A DNA stretch of 64,000 nucleotides from Malachius bipustulatus (taxonomy: Eukaryota; Arthropoda; Insecta; Coleoptera; Melyridae). The DNA lies in assembly GCA_910589415.1 (NCBI GenBank), contig OU342634.1, forward strand, positions 2,604,001 to 2,668,000, given 5' to 3'. The position numbers and the translations under genes were made by a program. Under the pieces are notes generated by a model. The model ran no database searches and was not told the origin of the DNA. It saw only the letters and a list, made by a program, of their open reading frames with translations. Numbering within the stretch: position 1 is the first letter of the stretch; each line of letters opens with the position of its first letter. Shown here in pieces: positions 1-10,449 of the stretch.

Positions 1-286
1 GTTGTTTTGTGTGAGAGTGTGAGAAAAGATTTTGATTCCTTCCTGTGTGTTTGAGGCTTTGATCACGTTGATTTTGTTTTGTGTAAAGTATGCGGAGAGG
101 GTTCTTCATTGGTATTTTTGCTGTAGGATGATTGGGTGTACTTTCTGGTTTGTTAACTGTTGGGGACTGTTACGTGTGATTTCTTTTTGTGTCGGGAGGC
201 TGGTTAGTGTTTTTGAGGTGGTGGGTCGTGGAGGCTGTGTGTTTGGCCATGTGGGTAGTGTTTGTGTTTGTTTTTTTTTTAGCATT
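1..286. other. GT-rich flank, probably part of a decayed LINE (minus strand)
   Basis: This G/T-rich tract lies left of the gypsy insertion, and its composition matches the sequence directly right of it (5456-5930). The two halves therefore look like one older segment split by the insertion. Read on the minus strand it is A/C-rich with proline/threonine/lysine-rich reading, as in the spacer after the zinc knuckles of jockey-type ORF1, but no domain can be proved here. The open frames seen on the plus strand are low-complexity and not convincing genes. Confidence 0.3.
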
Positions 287-583
287 TGTGGAGTGTGTGT
301 GTGGCAATACTGCAGAAGGATGGCATGGGAATCACGCACGTACATCCACGACGGCTTGCGAAAGGAACCGAGGGACAAAGGAAGGGGAATGTGATCGTCA
401 ACTCGCGGGAGATCGGCGGGACGGAAGACAGACTCGTGAGGACTGCGTACGGGGTCACTGATGTTTCGATAATACATACTTACTTTCAATACGCATCAAT
501 TATTGTTGTTCAATACGACAGTTAATACACTGATTCACTCTCATCCGCGTTGTGTTTTAATATAACTACCCCTACATTCTACA
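287..583 (+). repeat. 5' LTR
   Basis: Starts TGTGGAGTGTGTGTGTGG and ends CCCCTACATTCTACA. Identical to 5159-5455 at a constant offset of 4872. The short open frames inside both LTR copies are duplicates of each other and not genes. As the 5' copy it should hold the element's promoter, but I cannot place a convincing TATA box or initiator. Confidence 0.95.
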
Positions 584-601
584 TCAGAAGTGGTCCAAAA
601 G
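584..601 (+). promoter_or_regulatory. Candidate primer-binding site
   Basis: TCAGAAGTGGTCCAAAAG follows the 5' LTR directly. The part TCAGAAGTGG resembles the complement of the 3' region of insect leucine tRNAs as used by some gypsy elements. That comparison is from memory, and the usual leading TGG of a primer-binding site is missing at the junction. Position supports it; the tRNA identity is an inference. Confidence 0.35.
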
Positions 602-611
602 AACCCACACC

Positions 612-1139
612 ATGCCCAAACGAAGAAAACCGGCCAAAAGAAGATCTAGCTCTAGCTCTAGTGATTCTTCCCAAAGTACAAGCACTTCTAGTAGTTCTAG
701 TTCCTCGAGCCGTTCATCGACTTCTTCCGACTCCACGTCTTCATCCCATACTCAGAGAGGTTCCAAGTCCAAGAGAAGCTCTACGACGCCACGGGGTCCT
801 TCCAAAAGTAAACGTAGTCGATCGGCTGATGATAATAATTCTGCAGGGGTGAGTCGTACCACCACCCCCCAGGCAAGTTCTACTATTCTTTCTTATCCTT
901 CATTGCAAAGTCGTACTCTTTTGTCCGTCATTCCGTCATTTAACCCATTACAGAATTCAGTTCATGAATGGTTAGAACTCATAGACTATAATGCATCCCT
1001 TTACAGCATGCCTGAAAGTGAAATTATTTATCAAGCTTTGAATAAATTATCTGGTTCAGCCAAAACTTGGTATAATAGTATAGTAATTACCGAGCCCGGG
1101 TGGTCGGCTTTCTCCTGGAACACTGGAAGACGTTGCTGA
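612..1139 (+). pseudogene. gag, N-terminal part, ended by a frameshift
   Basis: The 175-residue frame from ATG 612 begins with a basic stretch, MPKRRKPAKRR, followed by a long serine-rich low-complexity tail and an R/S/K-rich segment (to about residue 75). It then enters a retrotransposon capsid-like region with VHEWLELIDYNA and LSGSAKTWYNSI, typical of the retrotrans_gag fold. The frame then leaves the gag reading at about nt 1085-1125 and stops at 1137-1139. The next frame (from 1100), which overlaps it, resumes at once with LLEHWKTLLTKSF, the expected continuation of the capsid domain. The break is therefore inside capsid, not at a gag/pol border, and looks like a small indel, not programmed frameshifting. 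Confidence 0.8.
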
Positions 1140-2677
1140 CGAAATCTTTTCATAGTCAGCGGAACACTTTTGCTTTATTTATGGACATTGCAAACCATCG
1201 ACCAACCGCAGGTAGTTCCTTATACGAATTTCATTTCCAACATATTGCTAAAATCGAAAAGTTGCGTGCCAAATTTTCAGATTCCGATAAAGTTTCATTG
1301 ATTTTGGGTGCTATAGGTGATGAAAATATTACCTCCGCTGCTGAGGCTGCTAATATTTCCGACCCGAATTCGTTGGCTTTGTACTTACGCAATAAAACGC
1401 ATAATACTACTACTTTTAAGAATCCTGTTGCATCATCTTTTAGAGATGTTTCTACTCATAACTTTAAAGAAATGGAGAAGTCAGTATCTACTCCTCCGAT
1501 CCATGATTACGTTTGCAATGCTTGCGGACAAAAAAATCATTTACGACGAAATTGTAAACATCGTCACAAAATATGTAATTATTGTAAATTACAAGGTCAT
1601 ATTGAAGTGGCCTGTTACAAACGGGCACAGCATCCATTTCAGCAGATTCAAATGATAAATACTAATCCGAATAATAGTCATGAGAAATTCTATAAACAAA
1701 TATTTGTACATAATACTTTATGCTATGCTTTCATAGATTTCGGCAGTGGTTGCTCAATAATACAGAGATCGGTGGCACTTAAGTTAAAATTGCTTTTACA
1801 TCCGCTAGAAACAGGAATTTCACTTTCAGGGTTCCTGGGCCTCGGTTTAATTGTTCATGAATACGTCGAGTGCGTAGTTCAAATAGGAATTGTCGAGTTA
1901 AAAATAACTTTGTATGTTATTGACGATCCATGTTTCTTGCATGCAGAGGTTCTAGTGGGTCGCAATTTTACTGAAGATGAAAAAATCATTTACTATCGAG
2001 TTGGTAACGAATTAACATTTAAATATAAACATTCTTCTCAATTTCAGCTACACGAACACGATTCGCCTATAAATATTACTCATGGAAATTTATCACGTCC
2101 ACAACAGGACCATTTATATGATTTGATTTCTGAATTTAAACAATGCATTTGTACTTCCGTAACTAATTTAGGGAAAATTAATACCTTTCAGCTTGAAATT
2201 CCTACGACGTCCGAAATTCCAGTTGCATTTCGCCCATACCGTTGTTCAGAACGAGATAAAGAGATTTTTCGCGACATCATAGACAAGTACTTAACTGCGA
2301 ATATCATACGAAAAAGTAATTCTCCATATGCTAGTGTAGCTCTTTTAGTGGATAAAAAAGGTGGTGAGAAGAGGATGGTTATCGATTACTTAAAGTTGAA
2401 TAAGGTCATTGTAAAACCTGTCTTTCCTATGCCAATTATTGAAGATCTTCTTGAGGGTTTAAATAATTTCCAGTATTTCACAACTCTCGACTTGGCAAGT
2501 AGTTATCATCAGTTACCAGTCCATCCTAATTCGATTCAGAAGACGGCGTTTGTTACCCCTGAGGGACATTATGAATTTCTGCGGGCTCCGTTTGGATTGT
2601 GTAACCTACCTCCTATTTTTCAAAGTATTATCAGTGAAATATTTGCACCCCTTCGAAAATACAAAATTATTCCATAG
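1100..2677 (+). pseudogene. gag C-terminus, protease and RT N-terminal half, ended by amber codon
   Basis: A 525-codon frame continuing gag. Capsid C-terminal sequence is followed by two CX2CX4HX4C knuckles (residues about 139-152, CNACGQKNHLRRNC, and 159-172, CNYCKLQGHIEVAC). A retropepsin-like segment has FIDFGSGCSII (Asp about residue 213). The residue after the catalytic Asp is Phe where D-T/S-G is usual, which would be expected to harm the protease. RT blocks follow: PYRCSERDKEIFRDII, FTTLDLASSYHQLPV, KTAFVTPEGHYEFLRAPFG. The frame stops with TAG at 2675-2677, exactly where the tyrosine of the YxDD active-site box is expected; LDDL follows in the same frame. No true start codon is needed because it is a continuation of gag. 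Confidence 0.85.
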
Positions 2678-4738
2678 TTAGACGATCTTATTATACCATC
2701 TAGAACAATCGAAGAGGGGCTAGATGTTCTGCGGCAAGTGCTGGAAATTCTGAAAACAAATAATCTTACAATAAATATAAAAAAATCTTCCTTTTTGCAA
2801 ACCCAGGTTTCGTACCTCGGCTATGTTATCAGTATGAATCAGATAACTCCTAACGAATCAAAAATCACTGCTGTCAAAAATTTTCCAGTCCCGAAAAACT
2901 CCCATCAGTTACGACAGTTCTTAGGCTTAGTCGGGTTTTTCCGTAAATTCATCAATCAATTTGCAAAACTCACAAGCCCTCTAACACGACTATTGAAAAA
3001 AGATACCAAATGGGAGTGGGGTGATGACAAAACGCAAATCGTTGACCACCTCAAAAACCTAATTTGTTCTAAACCTATCTTAAGCATTTATAACCCGAGT
3101 TTGCCTTCCATAATATACACTGATGCCAGCCGCGAAGGCCTTGCGGGAATATTCGTTCAAGCTACCGATAATGGAGAAAAACCAATTGCGTACTACAGCA
3201 AGCAGACTACCGCCGAGGAGAAAAATTATCATTCTTTTGAGTTAGAACTGCTTGCTATCGTGCGCACCCTACAACGATTCCGAACTTACCTACTTGGAAA
3301 ATCCTTTTCCATTATTACTGACTGCAATTCTGTAAAACAAGCACTTACCAAACAATCTATTGTGCCCCGCATAGCTCGTTGGGTCTTAATTCTACAAGAA
3401 TATGACTTTGAAATTCGACATCGTGCCGGAGCCCAAATTCAACATGTGGACGCATTGAGTCGCAATCCTGAACCCTTACTGTCACAAAATCTTTCAGTGT
3501 TCCTCATCAACGAGAATGACTGGATTCGAGAAGCTCAGTTACAAGATAATCATATTCAAGAAATCAAACAAATTCTCTTATCAGGTGACCAGAGTAGCAA
3601 TAAAGATATTTTCAACACGTATGATGTACGTGGCAATATTGTGTACCGAAAAACAGCTTTTGGTAATAAATGGTATGTTCCAAAAAAAAGCCGGTGGCAA
3701 GTCTTGAGGTCTAATCATGATGACCTGGGTCATTTTGCATTCGAGAAAACTCTGCGAAGAATTCAAGATAATTTCTGGTTCCCACACATGAAACGTTTCA
3801 TTCAAAAGTACATAGCTTCATGTCTGAATTGTCTTTACCATAAAATTCCTGGCGGCCGCAAACCAGGACTACTTCATTCAATACCCAAGTATGCGAGACC
3901 ATTCAATACACTTCACCTTGATCATCTAGGCCCATTTGTTCGCAGTGTCAAAGGCAATAGTTATTTGTTAGTGATTGTAGATGCCTTTTCTAAATTCATT
4001 TTCTTATGTCCTGTGCCTGATACTTCCACAAAATATGTCCTCAAGGAACTTAAACGTATATCAGCTATCTTTGGCAATCCACGAAGGATCATTTGCGATG
4101 CCGGCCGTTGCTTCACGGCCCATCGTTTTCAAAAATTTTGCACTAAGCAAGGTATTCGCTTATTTATCACGGCTTCTGGTATGCCTCGAGGCAACGGTCA
4201 GGTCGAGCGCTCGAATCGAACGGTCCTTGATGCACTGGCCACCTCTAGTGCTGACACATCTACTGACAACTGGGATACAAAACTCCCACAAATTCAACAG
4301 GGTATCAATTCCATGCATAATCGTATAACCGGGTACACTCCTGCAGAGTTATTCTTTGGCTATCGTTTACGAACATCTGCTGATCGCTTCCTTCCTACCA
4401 CCGAAAATGAAGTCATTCTTGACGTCACACGGCAAAGAGCTAAGGCTGCAACGCGCCTTGAATTCAACCGCCATCGTCAAAATGCTACTTTCAATGCGAA
4501 ACGATGCCCTGCGAAATTGTATAGTGTTGGAGACACTGTCTTAGCGAAAATTTCCAGTATTCCTTCTAATGACGGCACGAGCCGAAAACTTCTCCCGAAA
4601 TACAGGGGCCCGTTCATAATATCAGAAGTCTTGCCCCACGATCGTTATCGCGTCACAGAAGACATTCATAGCACTAGATCGAGAATTCCATATACAGGCG
4701 TCATATGCGCTGAGCATCTCAAATCATTTACAATTTAA
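2678..4738 (+). pseudogene. RT C-terminal half, RNase H and integrase
   Basis: Same frame as the upstream part, resuming after the amber codon with LDDLIIPSR. RT thumb/connection (LGYVISMNQITPNESK, LRQFLGLVGFFRKFI) is followed by RNase H (IIYTDASREGLAGI, Asp codon 3122-3124; FELELLAIV; IITDCNSV). The integrase has an HHCC zinc module (nt about 3712-3845, ending CLNCLYHK) and a core with Asp at 3920-3922 (HLDHLG), Asp at 4097-4099 (ICDAG) and Glu at 4205-4207 (GQVERSN), which is DD35E spacing. The C-terminus holds GTSRKLLPKYRGPF, a GPF-type module. It would excise nothing but insert the cDNA into chromosomal DNA. Aside from the upstream amber codon I see no further break before the stop at 4738. 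Confidence 0.88.
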
Positions 4739-4793
4739 CTTCAGTTCACGTTTCAGGTAAGCGCTCCAAACTCTACTACAGGCTATACTCTGG
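4739..4793 (+). other. Start of 3' untranslated part of the gypsy element
   Basis: Short non-coding stretch between the pol stop and the tandem repeat. No envelope-like frame follows pol. A GTAAGC at about 4757 is probably chance. Confidence 0.4.
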
Positions 4794-5040
4794 GATAGGC
4801 ACAATGCTTGCCGTCTGAAGGCACAATGCTTGCCATTTCAATCTTCTACTGCTGGTGATAGGCACAATGCTTGCCGTCTGAAGGCACAATGCTTGCCATT
4901 TCAATCTTCTACTGCTGGTGATAGGCACAATGCTTGCCGTCTGAAGGCACAATGCTTGCCATTTCAATCTTCTACTGCTGGTGATAGGCACAATGCTTGC
5001 CGTCTGAACTTGTCATCCGAAGGCACAATGCTTGCCGTCT
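4794..5040 (+). repeat. 63-bp tandem repeat with nested 15-mer in retrotransposon 3' UTR
   Basis: Three full 63-bp units (from 4794, 4857 and 4920) and a fourth partial one. Each unit holds two copies of GGCACAATGCTTGCC, so the 15-mer occurs eight times exactly (4798, 4820, 4861, 4883, 4924, 4946, 4987, 5022) with a decayed ninth copy near 5045. The 15-mer has GGCA/TGCC ends and is a partial inverted repeat. Because it repeats with almost no divergence, it expanded recently within the element. A protein-binding or insulator role like that of repeats in other gypsy elements is possible but unproven. Confidence 0.9.
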
Positions 5041-5158
5041 GAATGCATAATGCTTAAAAAGGAGGTATAACTCTCCCTTCCGCCCTAAAAATTGCTCCTT
5101 CTGTTCTAGAGTCCTGCTTCTCCGATCGAGGACGATCGGGTTCCTCAGAATGGCCGAG
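5041..5158 (+). other. Element 3' UTR up to 3' LTR; purine tract off position
   Basis: Contains AAAAAGGAGGT at about 5055-5065, the only clear polypurine run, but it lies roughly 95 bp before the 3' LTR instead of abutting it. Directly before the LTR the sequence reads CAGAATGGCCGAG, a poor polypurine tract. Confidence 0.4.
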
Positions 5159-5455
5159 TGTGGAGTGTGTGTGTGGCAATACTGCAGAAGGATGGCATGG
5201 GAATCACGCACGTACATCCACGACGGCTTGCGAAAGGAACCGAGGGACAAAGGAAGGGGAATGTGATCGTCAACTCGCGGGAGATCGGCGGGACGGAAGA
5301 CAGACTCGTGAGGACTGCGTACGGGGTCACTGATGTTTCGATAATACATACTTACTTTCAATACGCATCAATTATTGTTGTTCAATACGACAGTTAATAC
5401 ACTGATTCACTCTCATCCGCGTTGTGTTTTAATATAACTACCCCTACATTCTACA
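5159..5455 (+). repeat. 3' LTR
   Basis: Exact copy of 287-583, followed by the CATT target duplication at 5456-5459. It should supply the polyadenylation site of the element's RNA. Confidence 0.95.
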
Positions 5456-5689
5456 CATTTTTTGTGTGTTTCGTCTGAGACGTTTTCTGGGAGTCTTCAC
5501 TTTGACATACCTCGTTTGTTGAACTCGGACTCGTAGCCGAGGTACATTTATTTTGATTTTAGGCGTTTGGGGTGAGAGATTCCAGGCGTTTCTGGAGCTT
5601 TGCAAAGTATGTTCTTTTTTGTGTGGATTTGTTCTTGTAGGTATATGATCCTGTGGTCTTGGCTTTTAATTTTCTCTTGTATCTGATGG

Positions 5690-5930
5690 ATGACTTGTTA
5701 GAATTTTAGGTTTTCTTCCGTGAGTTGTGGGACTCATTTTAAGATGTGAAATTTTGTGTGAGTGTGCATGTAAATTCTGTGGGTGTGGCCTAATCTACAG
5801 AGAGGCCATTGGGGAGTTGTTAGTCGATTGAAGAAATCTTCCACTAACGCCTGGGGTACCCCCTGAATATATCTACTAACGGTAACATGGATAGGGTGAA
5901 TACTAATAGATCCAGAGGTGTGAATGTATG
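5690..5930 (-). pseudogene. Possible LINE ORF1 zinc-knuckle remnant
   Basis: On the minus strand one frame stays open from about 5925 down to about 5735 and reads ...QALVEDFFNRLTTPQWPLC then RLGHTHRIYMHTHTKFH. Pattern C..LGHT followed by His/Cys-like spacing resembles the first CCHC box of jockey-type ORF1 proteins (consensus C..C..yGHT...C), with the first and last cysteines changed. Further along (toward 5456) the frame has stops. It is a decayed coding segment, not an active gene. The gypsy element has since split this segment from 1-286. Family placement rests on this one motif. Confidence 0.35.
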
Positions 5931-5935
5931 TGTGT

Positions 5936-7278
5936 GTGAGAGAGTATATTTCTCACTCCACCTCCATTCCGAAGATACTTATCTTATCACTAAACTCTTC
6001 ATCCCTGTCAAAGAAATTAATCGAAGTGAGTGAAGAAAAGGGTTTTATTTATGTGTCTACTTTAAAAATAATGCTCAACTTGAACATCAGGACCAGCGGC
6101 GTACTACATACACCATACATGGTAAAAATTAGGTGATATTTAAGGACTGGAGGTCGGTGTAAAATTATTAGAACATCGTCGCTAGTTCTGTTGTATTTAA
6201 AATTTTCAAGTCGATTATGTAGGTACTACACAGAGAATCGATATCAAAGTAATGCACTATACATATTCACATTAAGTATTGATTAAACTGAATGAATAAA
6301 AGAAAACTAATTAGCGCCAATCATTTTACTTGGCATAATTTAATTGGCAAGTAAGACAATAGATAAAGCAATTCGAGATACGTAGGTATATGCAGCACGT
6401 TTACCCTCGAGCTTGTCTTGACCTTGACATTGACACTCGCACTAACATTTCCTCGCATCTCGGAGGCCCGCTATAGGTCTTTCATAACACACAAAGTGCC
6501 TACCTAAGTCTTGTTTATAAATCGGTGTTTTTTTTAACTCAACGGTACAGGTTATTTGCAGGATGTTCCCTTTCAACTATCATATATATTCCATTCCATG
6601 AGCCAGATGTTTATTCCTTTACGGTCAGACGAAGCTGTAGTAAGTAAATAGTATTGTGGCAGCAGTATAACTAAAGCAGGATTTTATTCAGCAGGAATAC
6701 GCCAGCAGGACTGCAAAGAAAAGAGGTTCAAGGGTGAAGGAATTAATTTATACTATGGGGAGCTCAAGAGGGGATTGTATATTATAGAAAGGGTACGAGC
6801 TGGAATAAGTGAACACGTGTTCATATCAAATGAGTAATAAGAGCATTGATGTAGGTATAAGAGATCATAAGTCGATTTTTACTGAAGATAGGTCTCATGT
6901 GTTTTGTACTGAAATGTAAATTTACTGTCCTCCACATATTTAAGCAAATAAAATGTGAAACTATTTTTGCATGGAATTTTTATTGGTTTGTAAAATTTAT
7001 TTTTGGCATTTCAAATATCATGGAGAACTACTTTATTGTTGTTATCATTAACGTCAGTTATAAATGAAGATCAGTTAAACACATATCGCTCTCCGTTAAG
7101 TAATTTTCAATCTTGAATCAAGAATAAATAAATTCAATTATGATCCAGAGTTCCGTTGAAATTTATGTACTTGTTTTGTCATGCAATATGTAGAGATTCC
7201 ACTAATATTTGGTTGCGAACATAAATTTAATGTAATAATGAAAATGGCTGAAAAGCAAGAGTGTGAATTTGTTATTTT
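5936..7278. other. No recognisable gene
   Basis: A+T-rich sequence. The open frame at 5924-6136 (70 codons) has no recognisable domain and poor coding character. I see no repeat pair or structured element here. Confidence 0.5.
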
Positions 7279-7279
7279 T

Positions 7280-8745
7280 TTAAGATAATAATAATAATAA
7301 AACATTTATTAGGCCATAAATACAGTCAATTTTTACAAGAAATAATTCCACACAAAGAATTTCACAAATTTAATTATTATAAACTACAATAAGCCAAACC
7401 AAGGAAGCATCACCACAATCAAACAATGAGAAAACTTTTTTTTGACAACTACCCTTTCCTACTTCGGTAATACTCAAATATTCTACTATTAAATACCCTT
7501 AAATTAACACTATCTTTAATTATTTCCGGTAAACTGTTATAAAGCCAGCAAAGCCGCATGGAAGACAGAATTCTGTGTCTGCGCCTTAGTCATTTGCTCT
7601 ACAACAAAATTTGCCCTAAGTATTCCTTGTTCCCTGACTAAATGTTCTGAGTCTTTGTAAACAATAGCTATAGGCATTTCCCTCATCCTACATCTGTGAA
7701 CGAACTTTCATCGAAAAGCTAAAAATAAGTGATTACATACAAATGTAATCACTTATTTTTAGCTACCCAACCGATCCAACATATCGCCAACCCTGGTGTA
7801 TCTGTCACACTTTGAATAATTCTCATCCCCCTATTCTGCAGTCTTTTCAGCCTGTCTTTGTCAGTTTTCCCAGTTAAATACAATATACTGCTTGCATAGT
7901 TACCTAAGTGACAACACCACCGTATTATAAACCAACTTCCTTGTCCAAGCTGTCAAATATTCACTACCTCTCTTCAATACGTCCATTTTTTTTATATATT
8001 CTTACATACATGTAGTCCGCATAATTAGTGAATTTCATTTCTGAGTCTATTACCACCCCCAAATATTTAAATTTATTTACTATAGTTCTATTTTTTGATT
8101 TGAATTCTTATATCCAGTTCTTTCGTCAAACTACTCACACATAGCTCCTAGTCTTCACAATCATTGATTTCGTTTTAATAATGTTTTTTAATTATTTATT
8201 TAATTTATTTACATCAAACCATTCAGTAAGTTTCTCTAGATCTTCACTTAGCATTCTTTATATCTCCTCACAATCATTTCCTTCTATAAACATCATATCG
8301 TCAGCAAAACGTTGAAACCTGCAATGCTCAATTACATATCCTATATTATTAATATACAATATGAAGAGTAAAAGGCATTGCCCTGAGGAACTCGACTGTC
8401 CACTTCTATTTCCTCAGAATATACTTCACCTATCTTCACAATTTGTTTTCTCCCGTTCATATAGTTTTGGAACTATTCATACACAACACCTTTTACACCA
8501 TATTTATGCAATTTTAAAAGAAATCTTTTCCTGGTTGTTGTTCCGTCAACAACCTATTGCAAGTCGTATAATCTTACAACTACTTACTGACAATCTTTTC
8601 CAGTATTTCAGATTCCGTTGGCAAGGTAATTGGTCTATTTGTACTGTTAAGTTTTTTTCATATAGGCACAATTGTCGACTTTTCAAGCGTATCAGGCACT
8701 ATTACAATCTCCAAGGAACCATCGACAATATTCACCAGGTAGGGT
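7280..8745 (-). pseudogene. Decayed jockey/CR1-like LINE reverse transcriptase, 3' end with (TTA)n tail
   Basis: The minus strand carries an ordered series of LINE RT blocks broken by many stops and frame changes. From high to low coordinates: a VPD.LEKSTIVPIYK-like block (about 8690), RPITLPTESEILEKIV (about 8600), a VPQG block (about 8385), an F-A-D-D box near 8300, YLGVVIDSEMKFT (about 8060), then the C-terminal YNSLPEIIKDSVNLRVF (about 7520). After the ORF end a short 3' UTR leads to a (TTATTATTA)-type tail at about 7283-7300, the hallmark of a jockey-related 3' end. RT homology stops near 8745, where unrelated GC-richer sequence begins, so the 5' end is truncated or interrupted. Confidence 0.8.
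7717..7764. repeat. Perfect 22-bp inverted repeat inside LINE debris
   Basis: Arms 7717-7738 and 7743-7764 (AGCTAAAAATAAGTGATTAC... and its exact complement) are separated by the 4-nt loop ACAA. It interrupts the decayed RT/C-terminal reading of the minus-strand LINE, so it arose after or during the element's insertion. A fold-back template switch would give this shape. Confidence 0.9.
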
Positions 8746-9204
8746 ATCAACTACTGGTCCTCAAGGTCCACTCACAACTGGTCAAAGCCAAGGCGATTCC
8801 AGTCATGTGGTGGACAAGTCAACCTTACGTCCAATACCGTGGGGACCGGGCAACGTGGTACCACTTGTGAGTACCACGGCTAACAAAGCTCTGACAAAAT
8901 ATGGCACAAACCGTAAACCGCTAGGCGGCACAACGACCCCTGAGGTACATCACTGTCGTGACTTGCCTCATTGTAGTGACGCCAGGGGCACGGGGGCTTG
9001 GCTTAACCGCCTGTCCGCGTGGATGAGGGAGGACCACTATAAAAACCTCCCCAACTCCACGGTACTGAGTACATTGTAACATTGTCGCACATGGTCGAGG
9101 GGGAGCTCGGCAACTAGCCTTCCCGTAGTATGTAGCCTGCTGCGTCATTGGGGTTATAGGGCAGTATCTTTATTTCCCCAATTCTCGTGGGACCAAAATG
9201 GAAA
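8746..9204 (+). other. GC-richer segment of unknown origin, perhaps TE-related
   Basis: Distinctly richer in G+C than its surroundings, with an open frame of about 135 codons (8672-9079) that crosses the LINE junction and so is not a single natural gene. A TATAAAA at about 9038 lies in CCACTATAAAAACC. It directly precedes the I-clade LINE coding remnant and may be part of the same insertion, but I recognise no protein in it. Confidence 0.3.
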
Positions 9205-10449
9205 CCAGTATGGTATGGTGTCTAGTATGGTGGCCAAAGATCAACCAGAAACAAGCCATTATGAAAATTCAAAGTGTTCAAAGGCTTGCATGCTTAGGCA
9301 TCACAGGAGCCATGAACACTACATCAACGACAGCACTGGAGGCCATACTTGACCTGCCTCCTCTTGACATTCATATTAAGAGCGAGGCACGTTTGGGTGC
9401 CTACAGGCTGAAACAAAACCAAAACTGGGACAAACCTGGGAAAACCGGGCATTCCAGAATAACTGATACCATCGCCGATCCTATCCTGGAAATGCAATCT
9501 GATGGTATGAGTCCTATGATATCATTTGTAAAACCATTTAACGTCCTAATAGACTGGAAAAAATGGCAACAAATGGAACACCTGTGCCTGAAAAAAAAAG
9601 GGCTGGTCTGGTAGATCGACGGACGGCTCAAAGACAGAGACAGGTACCGGAGCTGGAGTGCATGGGGTGGTCCCTAGGTGAAGTATTTACGTGCCACTGG
9701 GGACACATGCCAGCATCTTCCAGGCTAAAATAAATGCAATTAGGCTATGCGTTGGAGAGAATATTAGAAGGAACTATCGAGTTAGAGAAATCTACATCCT
9801 CTCTGACAGTCAGGCTAGCCTGAAAGCCCTTGCAGCTTATGAAATCAGATCAAAACTGGTCTGGGAATGCCTGAAAGACCTCATTTACTTAGCCAGGTGC
9901 AACGTGATGACACTAGTTTGGGTTCCGGGTCACCGTGGGACGCCTGGTAATAAGCCTGCAGATCAACTAGCCAAGAAAGGCGCTGGGATGAACTAAACTG
10001 GGCCCGAACCAGTGTTTGGCATCCCGAGGAATACTGTACGCGGGTCGGTGGCTCAGTGGGTAAGAACCCAACATATAGCACACTGGAACCGTATAACAGG
10101 AAACAAACATGGTAAGGTGGTGATTAAGGAGCCCTCTCAAAATCTTTCCAGACAGATACTGCAACTAAACAGAATGCAGATCAGAACGGTGGTGGGTCTT
10201 CTCACAGGATACTGCCAGAGTACACCTACATAAGCTGGAGATATACAGAGAAGAACCAGTTTGTAGACTCTACAATGAAGAAGATGAGACAGCTTCTCGT
10301 GTGATATTTGAGTGTCCAGCACTCGCAAGAACGCGCTATGAGGTCCTGGGACTTCTCACCCCGGGTGCTTGCTGGCGGAAAAGACCTTGGTTAGCGGACT
10401 GCTGAACCTTGTCAAAGGAACGGAGCTCTTCTTACCAAGGAAAATCTAA
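9205..10449 (+). pseudogene. I-clade LINE ORF2, C-terminal part with RNase H (copy 1)
   Basis: Broken frames in a fixed order match the C-terminal half of ORF2 of I-type non-LTR elements. The post-RT motif is QRLACLGITGAMNTTSTTA then LPPLDIHIKSEA (9260-9390). RNase H is at 9715-9996 (FQAKINAIRLC, YILSDSQASLKAL, LVWVPGHRGTPGNKPADQLA), which has the Asp and the HRG/GN..AD blocks but lacks a clear N-terminal catalytic block. A WN...TG segment lies at 10080-10230, and a terminal Cys/His-like part ETASRVIFECPALARTRY at about 10290-10335. At least three frame changes or stops. RNase H in ORF2 with this terminal block is typical of I/R1-like LINEs. Confidence 0.82.

Larger units (their letters stand above)
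287..5455 (+). mobile_element. Ty3/gypsy LTR retrotransposon, young but disrupted
   Basis: A complete 5169-bp element bounded by two 297-bp LTRs (287-583 and 5159-5455) that I find identical base for base, each starting TG and ending CA. The 4-bp target duplication CATT is at 283-286 and 5456-5459. Domain order is gag, CCHC knuckles, protease, reverse transcriptase, RNase H, integrase; integrase after RNase H places it in Ty3/gypsy rather than copia. Identical LTRs mean a recent insertion, yet the coding region carries a gag frameshift and an in-frame amber codon in RT. The integrase tail has a GPF-type module (PKYRGPF), as in several insect gypsy lineages; from memory the style is closest to the mdg3/blastopia group, which is a tentative placement. 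Confidence 0.95.

Noticed and set aside
286..525. Open frame inside the LTRs (also 5158-5397 and the minus-strand frames 106-489, 4972-5361)
   Set aside because: Exact duplicates because the LTRs are identical; no domain; no expected LTR-coded protein.
3581..3805. Minus-strand and alternative-frame ORFs over pol (3516-3707, 3581-3805, 3981-4328, 4356-4544)
   Set aside because: Shadows of the RNase H/integrase frame.
4794..5040. Regular repeats resembling a CRISPR array
   Set aside because: Units are contiguous 63-bp tandem copies without variable spacers, inside a eukaryotic retrotransposon 3' UTR.
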